Origin: Methanobacteriota archaeon
GTDB taxonomy: Archaea; Halobacteriota; Methanosarcinia; Methanosarcinales; Methanosarcinaceae
DNA length: 64,000 nucleotides
Direction of reading: 5' to 3'
NCBI GenBank assembly: GCA_023399215.1
Contig: JAEWQJ010000014.1
Location: forward strand, 50,657 to 114,656
Program-made: the position numbers and the translations under genes
The notes under the pieces: generated by a model
What the model was told of the DNA's origin: nothing
What the model saw: the letters and a program-made list of their open reading frames with translations, nothing else
Databases searched by the model: none
Shown: in pieces, positions 28,175-37,827 of the stretch
How the letters are laid out: every line of letters starts with the position of its first letter
Numbering within the stretch: the stretch's first letter is position 1

Positions 28175-28311
28175 GATATCTAAAAACATGTCCAAAATGT
28201 CACGCTAATTTGAAATTGCACTCAGATGGCAAGACCCAGTACTGTAGCATTTGCAAATACTGGACAAAAGTAGGTACTGCAAGGCTCGATTCAATAATGA
28301 TTTACGGATAA
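28171..28311 (+). CDS. 46-residue zinc-ribbon microprotein
   Basis: The sequence MRYLKTCPKCHANLKLHSDG is followed by KTQYCSICKYWTKVG. Two CxxC pairs separated by about 17 residues make a complete four-cysteine zinc ribbon, and the C-terminus continues TARLDSIMIYG. AAGGGG precedes the ATG at 28171, and the start overlaps the stop of the upstream 25-codon frame. Such isolated zinc ribbons in archaea bind nucleic acid or protein partners; which applies here is unknown. The third small frame follows 37 bases later. Confidence 0.72.
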   Translation: MRYLKTCPKCHANLKLHSDGKTQYCSICKYWTKVGTARLDSIMIYG

Positions 28312-28348
28312 GAAATCTGCATGAAGAACCACAAAAAGAGGGGATAAA

Positions 28349-28417
28349 ATGGAATACGAACTCGAAGAAGTTGAGAGAGATTACCTAGAATTTAGAAAAG
28401 AAATGGGAGAGGAATAA
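28349..28417 (+). CDS. 22-residue acidic microprotein
   Basis: The frame MEYELEEVERDYLEFRKEMG plus EE is a strongly acidic amphipathic helix. GAGGGG lies six bases before the ATG. It follows the zinc-ribbon microprotein by 37 bases in the same direction, so the three frames look like one transcript. The acidic helix could bind the basic zinc-ribbon partner (inference). Confidence 0.5.
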   Translation: MEYELEEVERDYLEFRKEMGEE

Positions 28418-28423
28418 ATACAA

Positions 28424-28496
28424 AGGAGCTCATACCAAAACCTGATTGATCTTTCAAAATTCGAGATTCAGAAAACCAATTTTGGTATGAACTCAA
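28424..28496. mobile_element. Miniature inverted-repeat element (candidate)
   Basis: TCATACCAAAA (28430-28440) and TTTTGGTATGA (28480-28490) are perfect 11-bp inverted repeats. The left flank GGAGCTCAT and the extension AACCTGATT closely match AGCTCATCCCAAAACTTGAT at 47087, so this is probably a small element rather than a simple terminator, although it could serve as one for the microprotein transcript. Confidence 0.45.
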
Positions 28497-29303
28497 GTAG
28501 AACTCAAGTCGAAATCTATGTACATTATATTGACAGAGAATATCTTTCCAAGTATAACCAATTACATGTACTAACATAAGTTTTCATCAGAGATTGGAGA
28601 ACAAATTATAAAGTTATTTAATTCCAAAGGTATTGACTGAATCTGCTTCTATATTGATAACAAGTTACTCAAATAGTATATCGATGTAATATAACTAAAT
28701 TTTATAAAAAGTTTTAAAGGTTACTTTAAATGTATTTAACTCTTTTTTGAAACATTCGAATCTTTTTTGAAATGTTACTGGTTTTTACAAAGAATACCTT
28801 TGAATCTTCAACTTGAAAATATGTAACTAAAATGAATACCCTTTAAGTTCATATTCGATCTAATTATCCATTTAACCAAGAAGTAAATTATTAAACGTGT
28901 ACATAGCTGTATACAACAGCGTTTATCTATACAAATACAAAGAATAGCAGATGTGAACAAGATACAAAATTGTGGTCCAGATTACTTTTGTTTTACTATA
29001 TCTTCAGCATAAAGTAAAATCAAAAAATTTTTCAGATACTTTTTCACATGATCAGTGCGATTTTTCCAAAAAGTATGTAAAAGCTAAACTTTTAGGCGGA
29101 AACATATGAAGTTTTTGAAAATTGAGTTTTGCTAACCTTTGTTTTTTGAGATAGGTAATAAAGAATACCTGACTTTGCCTCCAGAAGTTATACACGTGTG
29201 TCAGAAATTTTAAAAATAAAACCGCTATATATCTGGAGCAAAAGGTGTGATTAAATAAAATATTTGCTTTAGAAGCATTTAAAACGCTACAGGAAGACCT
29301 TCT
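28497..29303. other. Long AT-rich spacer
   Basis: No gene is supported. The ribosome-binding site of pncB (AGGAAG) is near 29291-29296. Confidence 0.5.
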
Positions 29304-30509
29304 GTGATACAATCCATACTCGATAACGACCTTTATAAATTCACCATGCAACTTGCAGTGCTTGAACTTTTTCCTAAAGCTGAGGCCGAATACTGGTTTA
29401 CCAACCGGGGTTCCCAGCGCTTTACTACGGAGTTTGTAGAAGAACTGGAAAGGACTATACGCGAAGATATCTCGAAATTAGCATTAACAGAAGAAGAATA
29501 CAACTGGCTTTCAGAAAACTGCCCTTACCTGAAACCTATGTACCTTGAATATCTTAAGAATTTCCGCTTCAAGCCAGATGAGGTAAAAGTCTGCCTTACC
29601 GAAGAAAAAGATCTGGATATACGGATAAAAGGACCCTGGCACAGCACGATTCTCTGGGAAATTGTCCTTATGGCTACGGTTTCGGAACTCTACTTCACAA
29701 CTATTGAAAAAGATTGGAACGGATATTCTCAAAAGGGCTGTACTTCCGAATCCGTACTGGCTGCCTATGAAAATAAGATTCTTGAGATGGGAAAAGCCCT
29801 TGAGGAAAACAACTGTCTTTTTTCGGAATTTGGAACCCGCAGGCGAAGAAGTTTCGAACTCCACGACCATGTGATGAAAACCCTGACAGGGATAAAAACC
29901 CTGACAGGAACAAGCAATGTGTATTTTGCAAAAAAATATGGCCTGAAACCTATAGGGACTGTCGGGCACGAATGGATTATGGGTACCTCAGCACTCGTAG
30001 GGTTAAGGTATGCAAATCGTTTCGCTTTTGAAAACTGGATAGATGTTTATAACGGGGACCTGGGAATTGCCCTTACGGACACGTTCGGCTCAAAAGCCTT
30101 TTTTAAAGATATGGACCTGAGGTTGTCAAAAATTTACGATGGGTTCAGGCACGACAGCGGAGACCCTTACGATTTTGTGGACGCGGTAATAGAGCACTAC
30201 CGGAAAATGGGTATAGATCCCATGAAAAAGTTACTCGTTTTCAGTGATGCCCTCAACGCGGATACGGCGATCCAGCTCAAAAAATATTGCGAAGGTAAAA
30301 TCAACTGCAGTTTCGGCATAGGCACAAGCCTTACCAATAACTCCGATTTCTTCCGAGAAAGCCCTCCTCTTAACATGGTCATAAAGCTGCACAGCATTGA
30401 CGGTATCCCTGTCGTAAAACTGAGCGACTCTCCGGAAAAGGAAACTGGAGAAAAAGACGCTATAAGGGTTGCAAATTACATTTTTGGAAGAAAAGGGCTG
30501 GATGAATAA
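29304..30509 (+). CDS. pncB: Nicotinate phosphoribosyltransferase
   Basis: The enzyme converts nicotinate, PRPP and ATP to nicotinate mononucleotide in the Preiss-Handler NAD salvage route. The 401-residue protein has the family's N-terminal YKFTMQLAVLELFP, the EFGTRRRRS phosphate-binding segment, GTVGHEWIMG (the region carrying the histidine phosphorylated in this family), TDTFGSKAFF, and RHDSGDP, which contacts the ribose and pyrophosphate. Length and motifs fit the bacterial-type PncB. GTG at 29304 is the start, with AGGAAG upstream. A small internal duplication, (M)KTLTGIKTLTG, is visible near residue 195. The gene stands alone, facing the convergent TolB-like gene. Confidence 0.94.
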   Translation: MIQSILDNDLYKFTMQLAVLELFPKAEAEYWFTNRGSQRFTTEFVEELERTIREDISKLALTEEEYNWLSENCPYLKPMYLEYLKNFRFKPDEVKVCLTEEKDLDIRIKGPWHSTILWEIVLMATVSELYFTTIEKDWNGYSQKGCTSESVLAAYENKILEMGKALEENNCLFSEFGTRRRRSFELHDHVMKTLTGIKTLTGTSNVYFAKKYGLKPIGTVGHEWIMGTSALVGLRYANRFAFENWIDVYNGDLGIALTDTFGSKAFFKDMDLRLSKIYDGFRHDSGDPYDFVDAVIEHYRKMGIDPMKKLLVFSDALNADTAIQLKKYCEGKINCSFGIGTSLTNNSDFFRESPPLNMVIKLHSIDGIPVVKLSDSPEKETGEKDAIRVANYIFGRKGLDE

Positions 30510-30629
30510 TTAAAAAATAAAAGAACAAAATGGAAAGTAGGATGGATCGACGCCAATGCCTTCAATTTCCATCCTTCAGTTTCTATCTGCGGTATCTAAG
30601 CCACTAATTGTAGTATTGTTTAAACCATT

Positions 30630-31817
30630 TTAAAAAGTAGAGTCTAAAATGCTTAATAAAGGTTCAAGTTCTATAACAGCAATATCTGAGCCATTAATTG
30701 TAGAATTATTTGTCATTGTAGAATTATCCGTAATCATAGAACTGCTATAACTATTCAGTAAAACAGAACTCGAACCATTTATTGTAGAGTTTTCCAAAAT
30801 ATGCTGTGTCCTATGCACAGTAAAAACTATTTTTGAGCCGTCAGGACTCCATCTAGGGTTTGAATTGATTACTCCGATATTGTTTGTAAGCCTTATCTTA
30901 TAGCTTCCTTTGGTATCACGAAGCCAGATTTCAGGCTTTCCTCCTTCGTCGGATACGTATACTATTCTTTTTCCATCAGGGCTGTAAGAGGGATCCCATT
31001 CCCCGTATGGAGTATCGGTAAGCTGAGTCTGGTTTGTGCCATGCCAGTCTATTGTCCATAGATCGGGTTCCTCTTTAGAATCATTAGCACTGTATATTAT
31101 TTTCAGGCCAAGAGGACACCAGTCTTTTCCCATCCCGACATTTTCGGAAGTACCGAGCCTTCCCTTATCGCTTCCATCCCGATTAACTATCCAGAGCTCG
31201 GAAGGGGCATCTCCTGACTTCTGGGTGTATACGATTTTTTTCCCAAGGCGGCACCATGCGCCCCAGCCTTCGGATTTGTCTGGATCATCCGCAACCGGGG
31301 TTACGGTTTCGTTTTCCAGGCTCACAAGATAAAGGCCGGTTTGGGAACCATTTGATTTCATTGAAAGCAGTTCTGTTCCATTGGGATTTATATCGCTAAA
31401 GCCGATAAGGTTTCCTTCCCCAATGCCTGTTCGCTCTATTTCACTTCCGTTTGCTTTCATTTTATACGATTCTAAATTATCGGCTCCGTCCCTGTGAACC
31501 GTATATAGAATATAATTTCCATCGGCAGTCCATACAGGAAACAATTCTGATTCGGGGCTGTCAGTAAGAAAAGTAATATTTTCTACAGGGCTATTAGCAT
31601 AAGTTTCTTCTTCATAATCTTCGACTTCTCCGGTTGGGACATAAGTTAGGTTTAAATTGGGATAAAAATCGTTATTTGAAGCATTCTGGGCTACACTCCA
31701 TCCAGATTCTTCAGTAAAATTACCATAGTCGGTTACGACGCTTGGTTCTGCTACTGCAGGTAATGTGAGAAGTACAAACGTTAAGAATAAAGAAAAGTAC
31801 CTGTATGTAATTGCCAT
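30630..31817 (-). CDS. Secreted TolB-like beta-propeller protein
   Basis: A 395-residue protein with a signal peptide (cleavage after LPAVA, about residue 23). Six blades of WD40-like/PD40 type follow (FPVWTADGNYILYTVHRDG, WDPSYSPDGKRIVYVSDEGGKPEIWLRD, SNPRWSPDGSKIVFTVHR). The C-terminus is Ser/Asn/Thr-rich with repeated NSTxNGS and no obvious anchor. PD40 propellers in archaeal envelopes usually mediate protein or glycan contacts; the ligand is not known. GGTGA precedes the ATG at 31817. It differs in blade motif from the YGDRIVW family at 49573 and 50920. Confidence 0.85.
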   Translation of the reverse strand: MAITYRYFSLFLTFVLLTLPAVAEPSVVTDYGNFTEESGWSVAQNASNNDFYPNLNLTYVPTGEVEDYEEETYANSPVENITFLTDSPESELFPVWTADGNYILYTVHRDGADNLESYKMKANGSEIERTGIGEGNLIGFSDINPNGTELLSMKSNGSQTGLYLVSLENETVTPVADDPDKSEGWGAWCRLGKKIVYTQKSGDAPSELWIVNRDGSDKGRLGTSENVGMGKDWCPLGLKIIYSANDSKEEPDLWTIDWHGTNQTQLTDTPYGEWDPSYSPDGKRIVYVSDEGGKPEIWLRDTKGSYKIRLTNNIGVINSNPRWSPDGSKIVFTVHRTQHILENSTINGSSSVLLNSYSSSMITDNSTMTNNSTINGSDIAVIELEPLLSILDSTF

Positions 31818-32139
31818 AAATTATCACCGTTAACTTAAAAAAGTTAGTGTTATGAATATAAATAATTAATTACTAATTTATTGAAAAATTTGTTTATTCA
31901 TATTTATTAATATGAACTTATAATTATAAATATATATTAAAAATTGAGATATTTGTAAAATTGGAAAAAAATCTTATTTTTGCCAACATGGGAAAGAAAT
32001 CTGAAAGAAAATAGAAGTTTTACCCGGAAAGGATATAGGCTGAAATCCCGGGCAAAACTTAAGATTAAATAAGCTTTTTGGTTTTGACCAGTTGACTTTT
32101 TTATTTAAATTAAGTCTCTGCTGTGTAAGATTTTTCTGA
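31818..32139. other. AT-rich spacer
   Basis: Contains the 5' region of the TolB-like gene and the 3' region of the carbonic anhydrase gene. Nothing else is seen. Confidence 0.45.
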
Positions 32140-32889
32140 TTATGAGGCTTTGTTGTATCCCTCAGCCAGATGGACGTTCACATACACTACGGCTTCATTA
32201 GTATGTTTGTATGCATAATCTTCAGTGATTTCTGGCAGCTTATCTGCTTCTTCCTGAGAAGTGACAACCATGCCCGCTGGAATATACCTCCCGTCAGGAA
32301 CAGTTACACCAATTGCTGCCGCTGTAGGCTCAAGTACGCAGTTGTTTCCTATCTTTGACTTAAAAACGAAAGCCTGCATACCAATGAAAGTATCGTTGCC
32401 TACAGAAGCCGGGCCATGAACCTGGGACTGGTGGGCAAGTGAAACATTTTCTCCTATATAGACTGCGTATTTCTCGCCGTCAACCTCAACAAGGTTCTTT
32501 TCTACAGGCTCACCTTCCTCATCAATTGTCTCAAGTCCATGAAGCACAACTCCGTCCTGGACATTACTCCCGTTTCCTACGAAAATTGGCATTCCTTCGT
32601 CACTCCTTATAGATGCCATGGGGGAAACCATAACACTGGCACCTATTTCCACTGCTCCGATAACTGAAGCTTGGGGATCAATACAGGCTGTGGAATCAAT
32701 AACAGGTGCTGTAGGCACAGGATTCCAGGGTGTTACCGGATTTTCCCTGATATTCGAAAACTCGCTCTCGTTTATTCCATGTGTGACATTGCCTTCTGCT
32801 CCTTCACCTTCGGAGATACATCCGCTCCCTAAAAGGGCCAGTGAAAGAGATAGAATAAGTATTGTAAAGATCTGCTTGTTGAATCTCAT
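32140..32889 (-). CDS. cam: Gamma-class carbonic anhydrase Cam
   Basis: This exported metalloenzyme interconverts CO2 and bicarbonate; the Methanosarcina thermophila homologue, Cam, is the prototype. The left-handed beta-helix hexapeptide repeats are visible. In the 249-residue precursor, metal ligands His117, His153 and His158 and active-site Arg95, Asp97, Glu98, Gln111, Glu120 and Asn238 all align with Arg59, Asp61, Glu62, Gln75, His81, Glu84, His117, His122 and Asn202 of mature Cam at a constant offset of 36. The acidic proton-shuttle loop (LETIDEEGEPVEKN) is present. The signal sequence ends LGSGC and may be a lipobox. A GGAGG site precedes the ATG. It may help uptake of bicarbonate or acetate growth. 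Confidence 0.95.
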   Translation of the reverse strand: MRFNKQIFTILILSLSLALLGSGCISEGEGAEGNVTHGINESEFSNIRENPVTPWNPVPTAPVIDSTACIDPQASVIGAVEIGASVMVSPMASIRSDEGMPIFVGNGSNVQDGVVLHGLETIDEEGEPVEKNLVEVDGEKYAVYIGENVSLAHQSQVHGPASVGNDTFIGMQAFVFKSKIGNNCVLEPTAAAIGVTVPDGRYIPAGMVVTSQEEADKLPEITEDYAYKHTNEAVVYVNVHLAEGYNKAS

Positions 32890-33101
32890 ATAGGTCCTCC
32901 ATTGACAGGAGGAAGATTGTAAAATATATAGGCATTTCTATTTTTATTTAAAAAAAGTTAAAAAAATAAAAATGGGGTAATTTTATTTTTAGAAAAGTTC
33001 CTGTAACCAGACTTCGCAGTTATATATATTTTCTGAGAATTTTTATTCAATAGAAATGGCGGTAATAAATTCAAAAAAGTCTTATATTTAAGAGATGTGG
33101 A

Positions 33102-33806
33102 GTGTATCATGAGGCTGTGTTTCAAATTTCATTGGAATCTATACTGGCAGACCTGCCCGCCTTTACAGTAATTGCAGTCTGGAACCTGTTTGTGATTTTG
33201 TATCTCTCAAAAAAGGTATATCAAACTGCTTTGAAAAAGGGCAGGTCGATTAATTCTTCAATGTATTTTTCAAGAAAAGTAATTCACTTCCTGGCTGGCG
33301 GATTGACAGCGATGCTGCTCCCCTTTGTTGCTCATGAACCTGCTTTACCGGCCGCTACTGCTTTTGGGCTTGCTCTTATAACCTACCTGCCGCATAAACT
33401 TAACAGGAGAATGTACTGGTTCCAGGACCCCGAAAACCTCTATGATGTGGATTTTACATTAAGCTGGGGATTGATAGTGCTTTTTACTTGGTACATTGAC
33501 AGGAGTTTCTGGCTTGGAGTGATTCCGGTACTTTTCATGGCATATGGAGACGGTATTACGGGCATAATAAGGAACCTTAAGTATAATAAAAGGACAAAAG
33601 CCTGGGAAGGTACTGCAGGGATGCTCCTGCTTTGCATAATTATCGGCGCAAAAATGGGCTTTGCCGGGGTCTTTGCAGGAATAGTATGTACACTTATAGA
33701 AAGAGTCGAGAATATAGATGACAATATCACAGTACCGGCATCTGGCCTGTTTATCCTTCTCTCAGCTCACTACTATTTCCCTTCGCTTACGTCCCCCTTA
33801 TATTGA
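33102..33806 (+). CDS. CTP-dependent lipid kinase-like membrane protein (polyprenol/diacylglycerol kinase family)
   Basis: A 234-residue integral membrane protein with about six helices. Signatures of the dolichol kinase / VTE5 / bacterial-archaeal phosphatidate-related kinase family are present: RKVIHFLAGG near residue 60, a GDGITGIIR motif near 151, KAWEGTAGM near 170 and IERVENIDDNITVP near 205. Members phosphorylate polyprenols, phytol or diacylglycerol using CTP. In a methanogen the natural substrate would be a geranylgeranyl lipid or polyprenol carrier (inference). The likely start is GTG at 33102; no strong ribosome-binding site is visible. The gene is isolated. Confidence 0.78.
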   Translation: MYHEAVFQISLESILADLPAFTVIAVWNLFVILYLSKKVYQTALKKGRSINSSMYFSRKVIHFLAGGLTAMLLPFVAHEPALPAATAFGLALITYLPHKLNRRMYWFQDPENLYDVDFTLSWGLIVLFTWYIDRSFWLGVIPVLFMAYGDGITGIIRNLKYNKRTKAWEGTAGMLLLCIIIGAKMGFAGVFAGIVCTLIERVENIDDNITVPASGLFILLSAHYYFPSLTSPLY

Positions 33807-34309
33807 TTTTTCTCGGCAAACTCCTTCATATGTCTTTTTTTTAATTTGTTTCATTTTTCATTTTAAGTTTCCTTTTTAACTCCGAATCTACACTTTCTTT
33901 CTAAACGTAGATTTTTAAAATGAGCCTGTAACCTGAGAATAACCTGGCAAAATGCAAGGTAACCAAATTACATATTATTTATATTAACAATCTAAAACTT
34001 CATATATCTTTGAATGTAATGTATTTAAAAACGTAGACTGTTAAGGGATGAGTTTAATAGTGTAAAGAGGGGACATTTGTAACTTTTCAGGCTCATTTTA
34101 ACAGATGGAACCAGTAACCAGATGGGGTCAGTTATGTAAAAATTGTATACGCAACAGGCTAGAAAACCAGAATTGAAAGTGCCAATTTTAGAATTAAAAG
34201 ACTGAACACATTTTATTTATTTTCAGTCTATTGGGCTACATACTTTAAAACGTTTTTTATATTACGGCTGGTCCTGATAAGCTTTACACTAATGGGGGAT
34301 AGAAGGAAA
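33807..34309. other. Spacer
   Basis: No gene is supported. A TTTAAAACGTTTTTTATATT segment near 34243-34262 is a plausible promoter for the HEAT-repeat gene. Confidence 0.45.
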
Positions 34310-35950
34310 ATGGATGATAATATAAAGAATCTTATTAAGAAATTGGAACGCTCGGTCTTTGCGGGAAACCGGGCAATTGCTGCCGAAAAACTTGGAACGC
34401 TAGGGGACCCTTACGCGTTACCCGCACTGATTGGAGCTCTGGATGATTCAAATCCGAAGGTAAGAGCTGCCGCTGCAGAAGCCCTGGGAAAACTCAATAT
34501 GCCGGGAGCGGTCCCGGGTCTTATAAATGCGCTTAATGATCCTGATAGTCCGGTTAAAAAGACTGCAATTGTTTCCCTTGAAAAAATAGGCACACCTGAA
34601 GCCATCTCAGGCATTATGAAAGGGTTCGAGGACAGGGACAGATTTGTCCAGAAGGAAGCGGTGAAATCCTTGATGAGGATAGGTTCAAAAGATGCAATTT
34701 ACGGTCTTGAGAAGGCCCTGACCTATCCAGATAATTCGCTGAGAAGGATTTCAATAATAGCCCTTGGGAAAATCGACACTTATGAAGCTGCTCTCTGTCT
34801 GGTAAAGGTAATTGAAAACTCGGATAACAAAACAAGGCAGCTAGCTGCCGAAACTCTGGGAAAAAGGGGCAAGTCGGATGTGCTTGATGAGCTGATGGAA
34901 ATCCTCAGGGACCCAAGACAACCTGTACAGGAAACTGCATCCGAAACGCTTTGCAAAATTGTAGGTGTGTCAACTTCAGTGCCTGTGCTTGTCAAAGCTC
35001 TCGGAGCTTCGAGCAGGGATGTGAGAAAAGTTTCAATTGAAGCTCTTTGGAAGATAGGAACGCCTGAAGCAGTTTCAGGGCTTTTGAGAGCCCTGGATGA
35101 CCCTGACTGGTATCTGAGAAGCCGCGCTGCAGATGCTCTGGGAGATATAGGTTCTCCGGAAGCGGCCCGGGGACTGGTTAAAGCTTTTGATATATATGAA
35201 AACTCCGTAAGAAAGGCAATTACCTGTGCTCTTGGAAAAAGCGGAACCCCTGAAGCCATAGAAGGGCTGGTTAAAGCTCTTAACGACCCTGATAGTTCGG
35301 TCAGAGAATCAGCAGTTTTGGGTCTTGGAAGATCAGGCACTACTGAAGCCATTTCAGGGCTTGTCAGAGCCCTTGATGACACCAAGGCAGTAGTGAGAGA
35401 AGCTGCGGCTTCCGCACTTGGAGATCTCAAAGCACAGCAAGCCGTTCCTAAATTGGTGGAAATTCTTGAAAAACCTGATAGCCCGATGAAAAAAGTTGCT
35501 ATCTGCTCACTCGAGAAAATCGGCACCCCAGAGGCAGTTTCAGGGCTTGTCAGAGCTACTGAAAGTATAGATGCTTGCGTGCGAAGGGCTGCATTGAAAG
35601 CTCTTGAAAAAATAAATAAATCCAATTCCTTACCAGTAATCGCTCCTGATGAGACCGAAATCTCTGGCGCAAAGCCAGTTTCTGGGAATTGCTTGACAGA
35701 TGATGATTCTGAAGTTCGGACTGAAACTTCAAATTTCTCAGGCGATATCTGCAATATGAATTCTCTTAAAGAGCTTGAACTTTCAATTTCTGTTGAAGAA
35801 ACCAAGGAGTCCAGAGCCCACCAAAATGCAATTAACGAAAAGAAAAACGGAATCAGGCTGACCTGCCCATACTGTTCCAGAAACCTGAATTTCACCACCG
35901 CCCCCAACTTCTGTCCTTTCTGTGGAATGAAGTTGAAGTTGAAATACTAA
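34310..35950 (+). CDS. HEAT-repeat (PBS-lyase-like) protein with C-terminal zinc ribbon
   Basis: About thirteen 31-residue HEAT repeats (AISGLVRALDDxxxxVREAAASALGxxGxPE) run from residue 20 to about 435, forming a solenoid scaffold. An acidic linker of about 70 residues follows, and the C-terminus is a zinc ribbon: CPYCSRNL, then NFCPFCGMKL. Such proteins are scaffolds or partners for other proteins; PBS-lyase repeats do not imply phycobilin chemistry. I start at the ATG at 34310, because GGGGGATAGAAGG precedes it, rather than the ATG at 34292. The opposite strand also holds a long open frame, which I treat as a mirror of the repeats. Confidence 0.88.
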   Translation: MDDNIKNLIKKLERSVFAGNRAIAAEKLGTLGDPYALPALIGALDDSNPKVRAAAAEALGKLNMPGAVPGLINALNDPDSPVKKTAIVSLEKIGTPEAISGIMKGFEDRDRFVQKEAVKSLMRIGSKDAIYGLEKALTYPDNSLRRISIIALGKIDTYEAALCLVKVIENSDNKTRQLAAETLGKRGKSDVLDELMEILRDPRQPVQETASETLCKIVGVSTSVPVLVKALGASSRDVRKVSIEALWKIGTPEAVSGLLRALDDPDWYLRSRAADALGDIGSPEAARGLVKAFDIYENSVRKAITCALGKSGTPEAIEGLVKALNDPDSSVRESAVLGLGRSGTTEAISGLVRALDDTKAVVREAAASALGDLKAQQAVPKLVEILEKPDSPMKKVAICSLEKIGTPEAVSGLVRATESIDACVRRAALKALEKINKSNSLPVIAPDETEISGAKPVSGNCLTDDDSEVRTETSNFSGDICNMNSLKELELSISVEETKESRAHQNAINEKKNGIRLTCPYCSRNLNFTTAPNFCPFCGMKLKLKY

Positions 35951-35979
35951 AACCTGCCGTTTTTTCCGAAAAAGACTGT

Positions 35980-36215
35980 CGGCATGGTAAAAAACCTTTT
36001 TAAAAAAGGGTTAAGCGAAAATCTCCAGCAACGTTTGGGTTTGAGAGTCTTATCCCCCCAAACCCTATCCGGCGTGATAAACCGACGCAACGGTTGTGGC
36101 ACAACCCTTTTGAAAAAAGGCTTGACCGAAAACCCCTAGCAACATTGAGGTTCGATAACTTTATCCCCAAACCCTATAGGCGTGATCAACCGGCGCAACG
36201 GTTGCGGTCAAACAG
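35980..36215. repeat. Dispersed palindromic repeat cluster, copy 3
   Basis: The same modules as at 3150 and 4220: AACCTTTTTAAAAAAGGGTT (35993-36013 region), GCGAAAATC, TTTGGGTTTGAGAGTCTTATCC, GGCGTGATCAACCGGCGCAA and CGGTTGCGGTCAA. Much of the text is identical to the 4220-4500 cluster. The spacer 36216-36455 has no gene. Confidence 0.72.
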
Positions 36216-36455
36216 GCTGATCTTGAAACAAAGGTACTGAAGTTCTATCAGGAGGGTTAATTTCCCAGAGTTACGTTCAGGGAGGATATTTCTCTTTTCG
36301 GCAGGTTACAGTTTTTCGATAGGTGGAGGCTTTTGCGTTATATTTTAATGCTAACGTTTGTGTTATTCTCAGTTGAGTTATCCTGAATTCGACCAGGACG
36401 GTCAATAGGGCCGAAGACTTTTGTTGCACAGAATATTCGGCATACATTTTCTGTT

Positions 36456-37286
36456 TTACACTGTGGTATCCCTGGCTGAGTGCATTATTTTCTTCAGTTC
36501 GTCAAAAGACTCGGCTCCTTTGATATCTTCTATCAGGATCGTAAGCTCAGTAATCCTGCTATTGAGCTGTTCATTACTTGCGTTTTCACTTTCGTTCACT
36601 CTGGCTTTAAGAAGCTCTATTTTCTCCTCAACGGAATCAAGTGCCTTTGCCTGCTCATAAGTTAACAGGACCTCTTTGAGTTCTGCTGCAGTGGAGACTT
36701 CACTTACCTCGGTATACAGGCCTCGAATCTCAGTAATTTTCTCGTTGAGCTCTTCAGCTTTGCCGCTCTCACCGGCTTCCGTAAGCCTGGTCTGAGCAGC
36801 TTCGGCTCCCTCAGTCATATTCTGGAGGGAATCCAGGATAACAGCCTGAACGTCAGTGAAATTTTCATCAGTTATATTTTCAAGCAGGATATGACAAAAT
36901 TCATTTCCTTCATCAGACTCCATTTGCATTTCATCAGGTTCTATATTCCTTTCGTCATTTTCCAAATCCTCCTTTTCCTGTCTTTTTCTAGACAAAACAT
37001 TCTGGAGGTCAGATGCATTTGAAACCTTACTTATCTCACTATAGAGATTTTGAAGTCCATTAATTCTCTTACTGATTGAGTCAAGCATACATGCCTGAAC
37101 TTCAGTGAAATTTTCTTCGCTTATATTACCGGCAGGACAAGAAGGACAGGATCCAGGATCATAAATCAGATCCTTCAAGTTTGTCAGGGTTGCGTTTTCT
37201 GAAGCAAAAGCCCCTGAAGGAATAATACTCAATATAATCAGCAATATCGCAAAACGGGAAATTAACTTTAACATTTTTACTTTCAT
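36456..37286 (-). CDS. Secreted helical protein with internal duplication
   Basis: The family is not recognised. The 276-residue protein has a signal peptide ending GAFA (about residue 28). CPSCPAG follows, then a repeated module: EENFTEVQACMLDSISKRI...LYSEISKVSNASDLQNVL and DENFTDVQAVILDSLQNM, with related NEKITEIRGLYTEVSEVSTAAELKEVL and NSRITELTILIEDIKGAESFDELKKI. So two to three copies of a helical hairpin, with coiled-coil character, make up the protein. Acidic linkers (DERNIEPDEMQMESDEG) join them. GGAGG precedes the ATG at 37286. Possible roles are envelope-associated scaffold or binding protein; nothing more can be said. Confidence 0.72.
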   Translation of the reverse strand: MKVKMLKLISRFAILLIILSIIPSGAFASENATLTNLKDLIYDPGSCPSCPAGNISEENFTEVQACMLDSISKRINGLQNLYSEISKVSNASDLQNVLSRKRQEKEDLENDERNIEPDEMQMESDEGNEFCHILLENITDENFTDVQAVILDSLQNMTEGAEAAQTRLTEAGESGKAEELNEKITEIRGLYTEVSEVSTAAELKEVLLTYEQAKALDSVEEKIELLKARVNESENASNEQLNSRITELTILIEDIKGAESFDELKKIMHSARDTTV

Positions 37287-37567
37287 AGATTACCTCCGTT
37301 AATTACCATGTTTTCCTGCTCTTTTTGTCTCAACGCTTTTTGCCTGTTGATAGTCCTGAAATCAACTGGATTAAATATAAGCTTACTTTTAGAAACAGAA
37401 GAAAATTATAGGAATTTAATTTAAAAAATAAATTTTTTTTTGAACTTTATACTCCGGCAGAATCTTTCAAATTTACTGATTAATACTTATAAGGACTTTT
37501 AAATACTTTGGCCCTTAAATACTTCGTTTTTAAGAAAAAATGCATTTGTCATCAGAATCTTTTATGA

Positions 37568-37695
37568 GGACCTACGCAGTTGAATCGAGAAAAAGTAGCA
37601 TGAAATTTCAAATTGTCTAATCAATAATATTTATGATAGAAATATTTATGATAGACCTGCTCATGCTTTATTTTGCGTCTCAACTGCGTAAGCCC
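37568..37695. mobile_element. Miniature inverted-repeat element, TIR family GGACYTACGCAGTTGA
   Basis: GGACCTACGCAGTTGA starts at 37568, and TCAACTGCGTAAGCCC ends at 37695. The termini are inverted repeats and match the element at 63563. The roughly 128-bp interior has no coding frame and includes a duplicated AATATTTATGATAGA. It lies in the 37287-37827 spacer, which has no gene. Confidence 0.65.
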
Positions 37696-37827
37696 GATCA
37701 AGAAAGGTTCTTTCCACAAATGGTTAAGAATCTTTCGTTTTGAAATCCAATTGAGGGTTTTACGAGTCAGTCATTGTTTTACGATTAAATCTTAAACATT
37801 TTTTACATTCGGTTTTCACCGTCTGTT

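Noticed and set aside
34780..35907. Long open frame on the minus strand opposite the HEAT-repeat gene
   Set aside because: It mirrors the repeats of the plus-strand gene, lacks a ribosome-binding site and has no recognisable domain.
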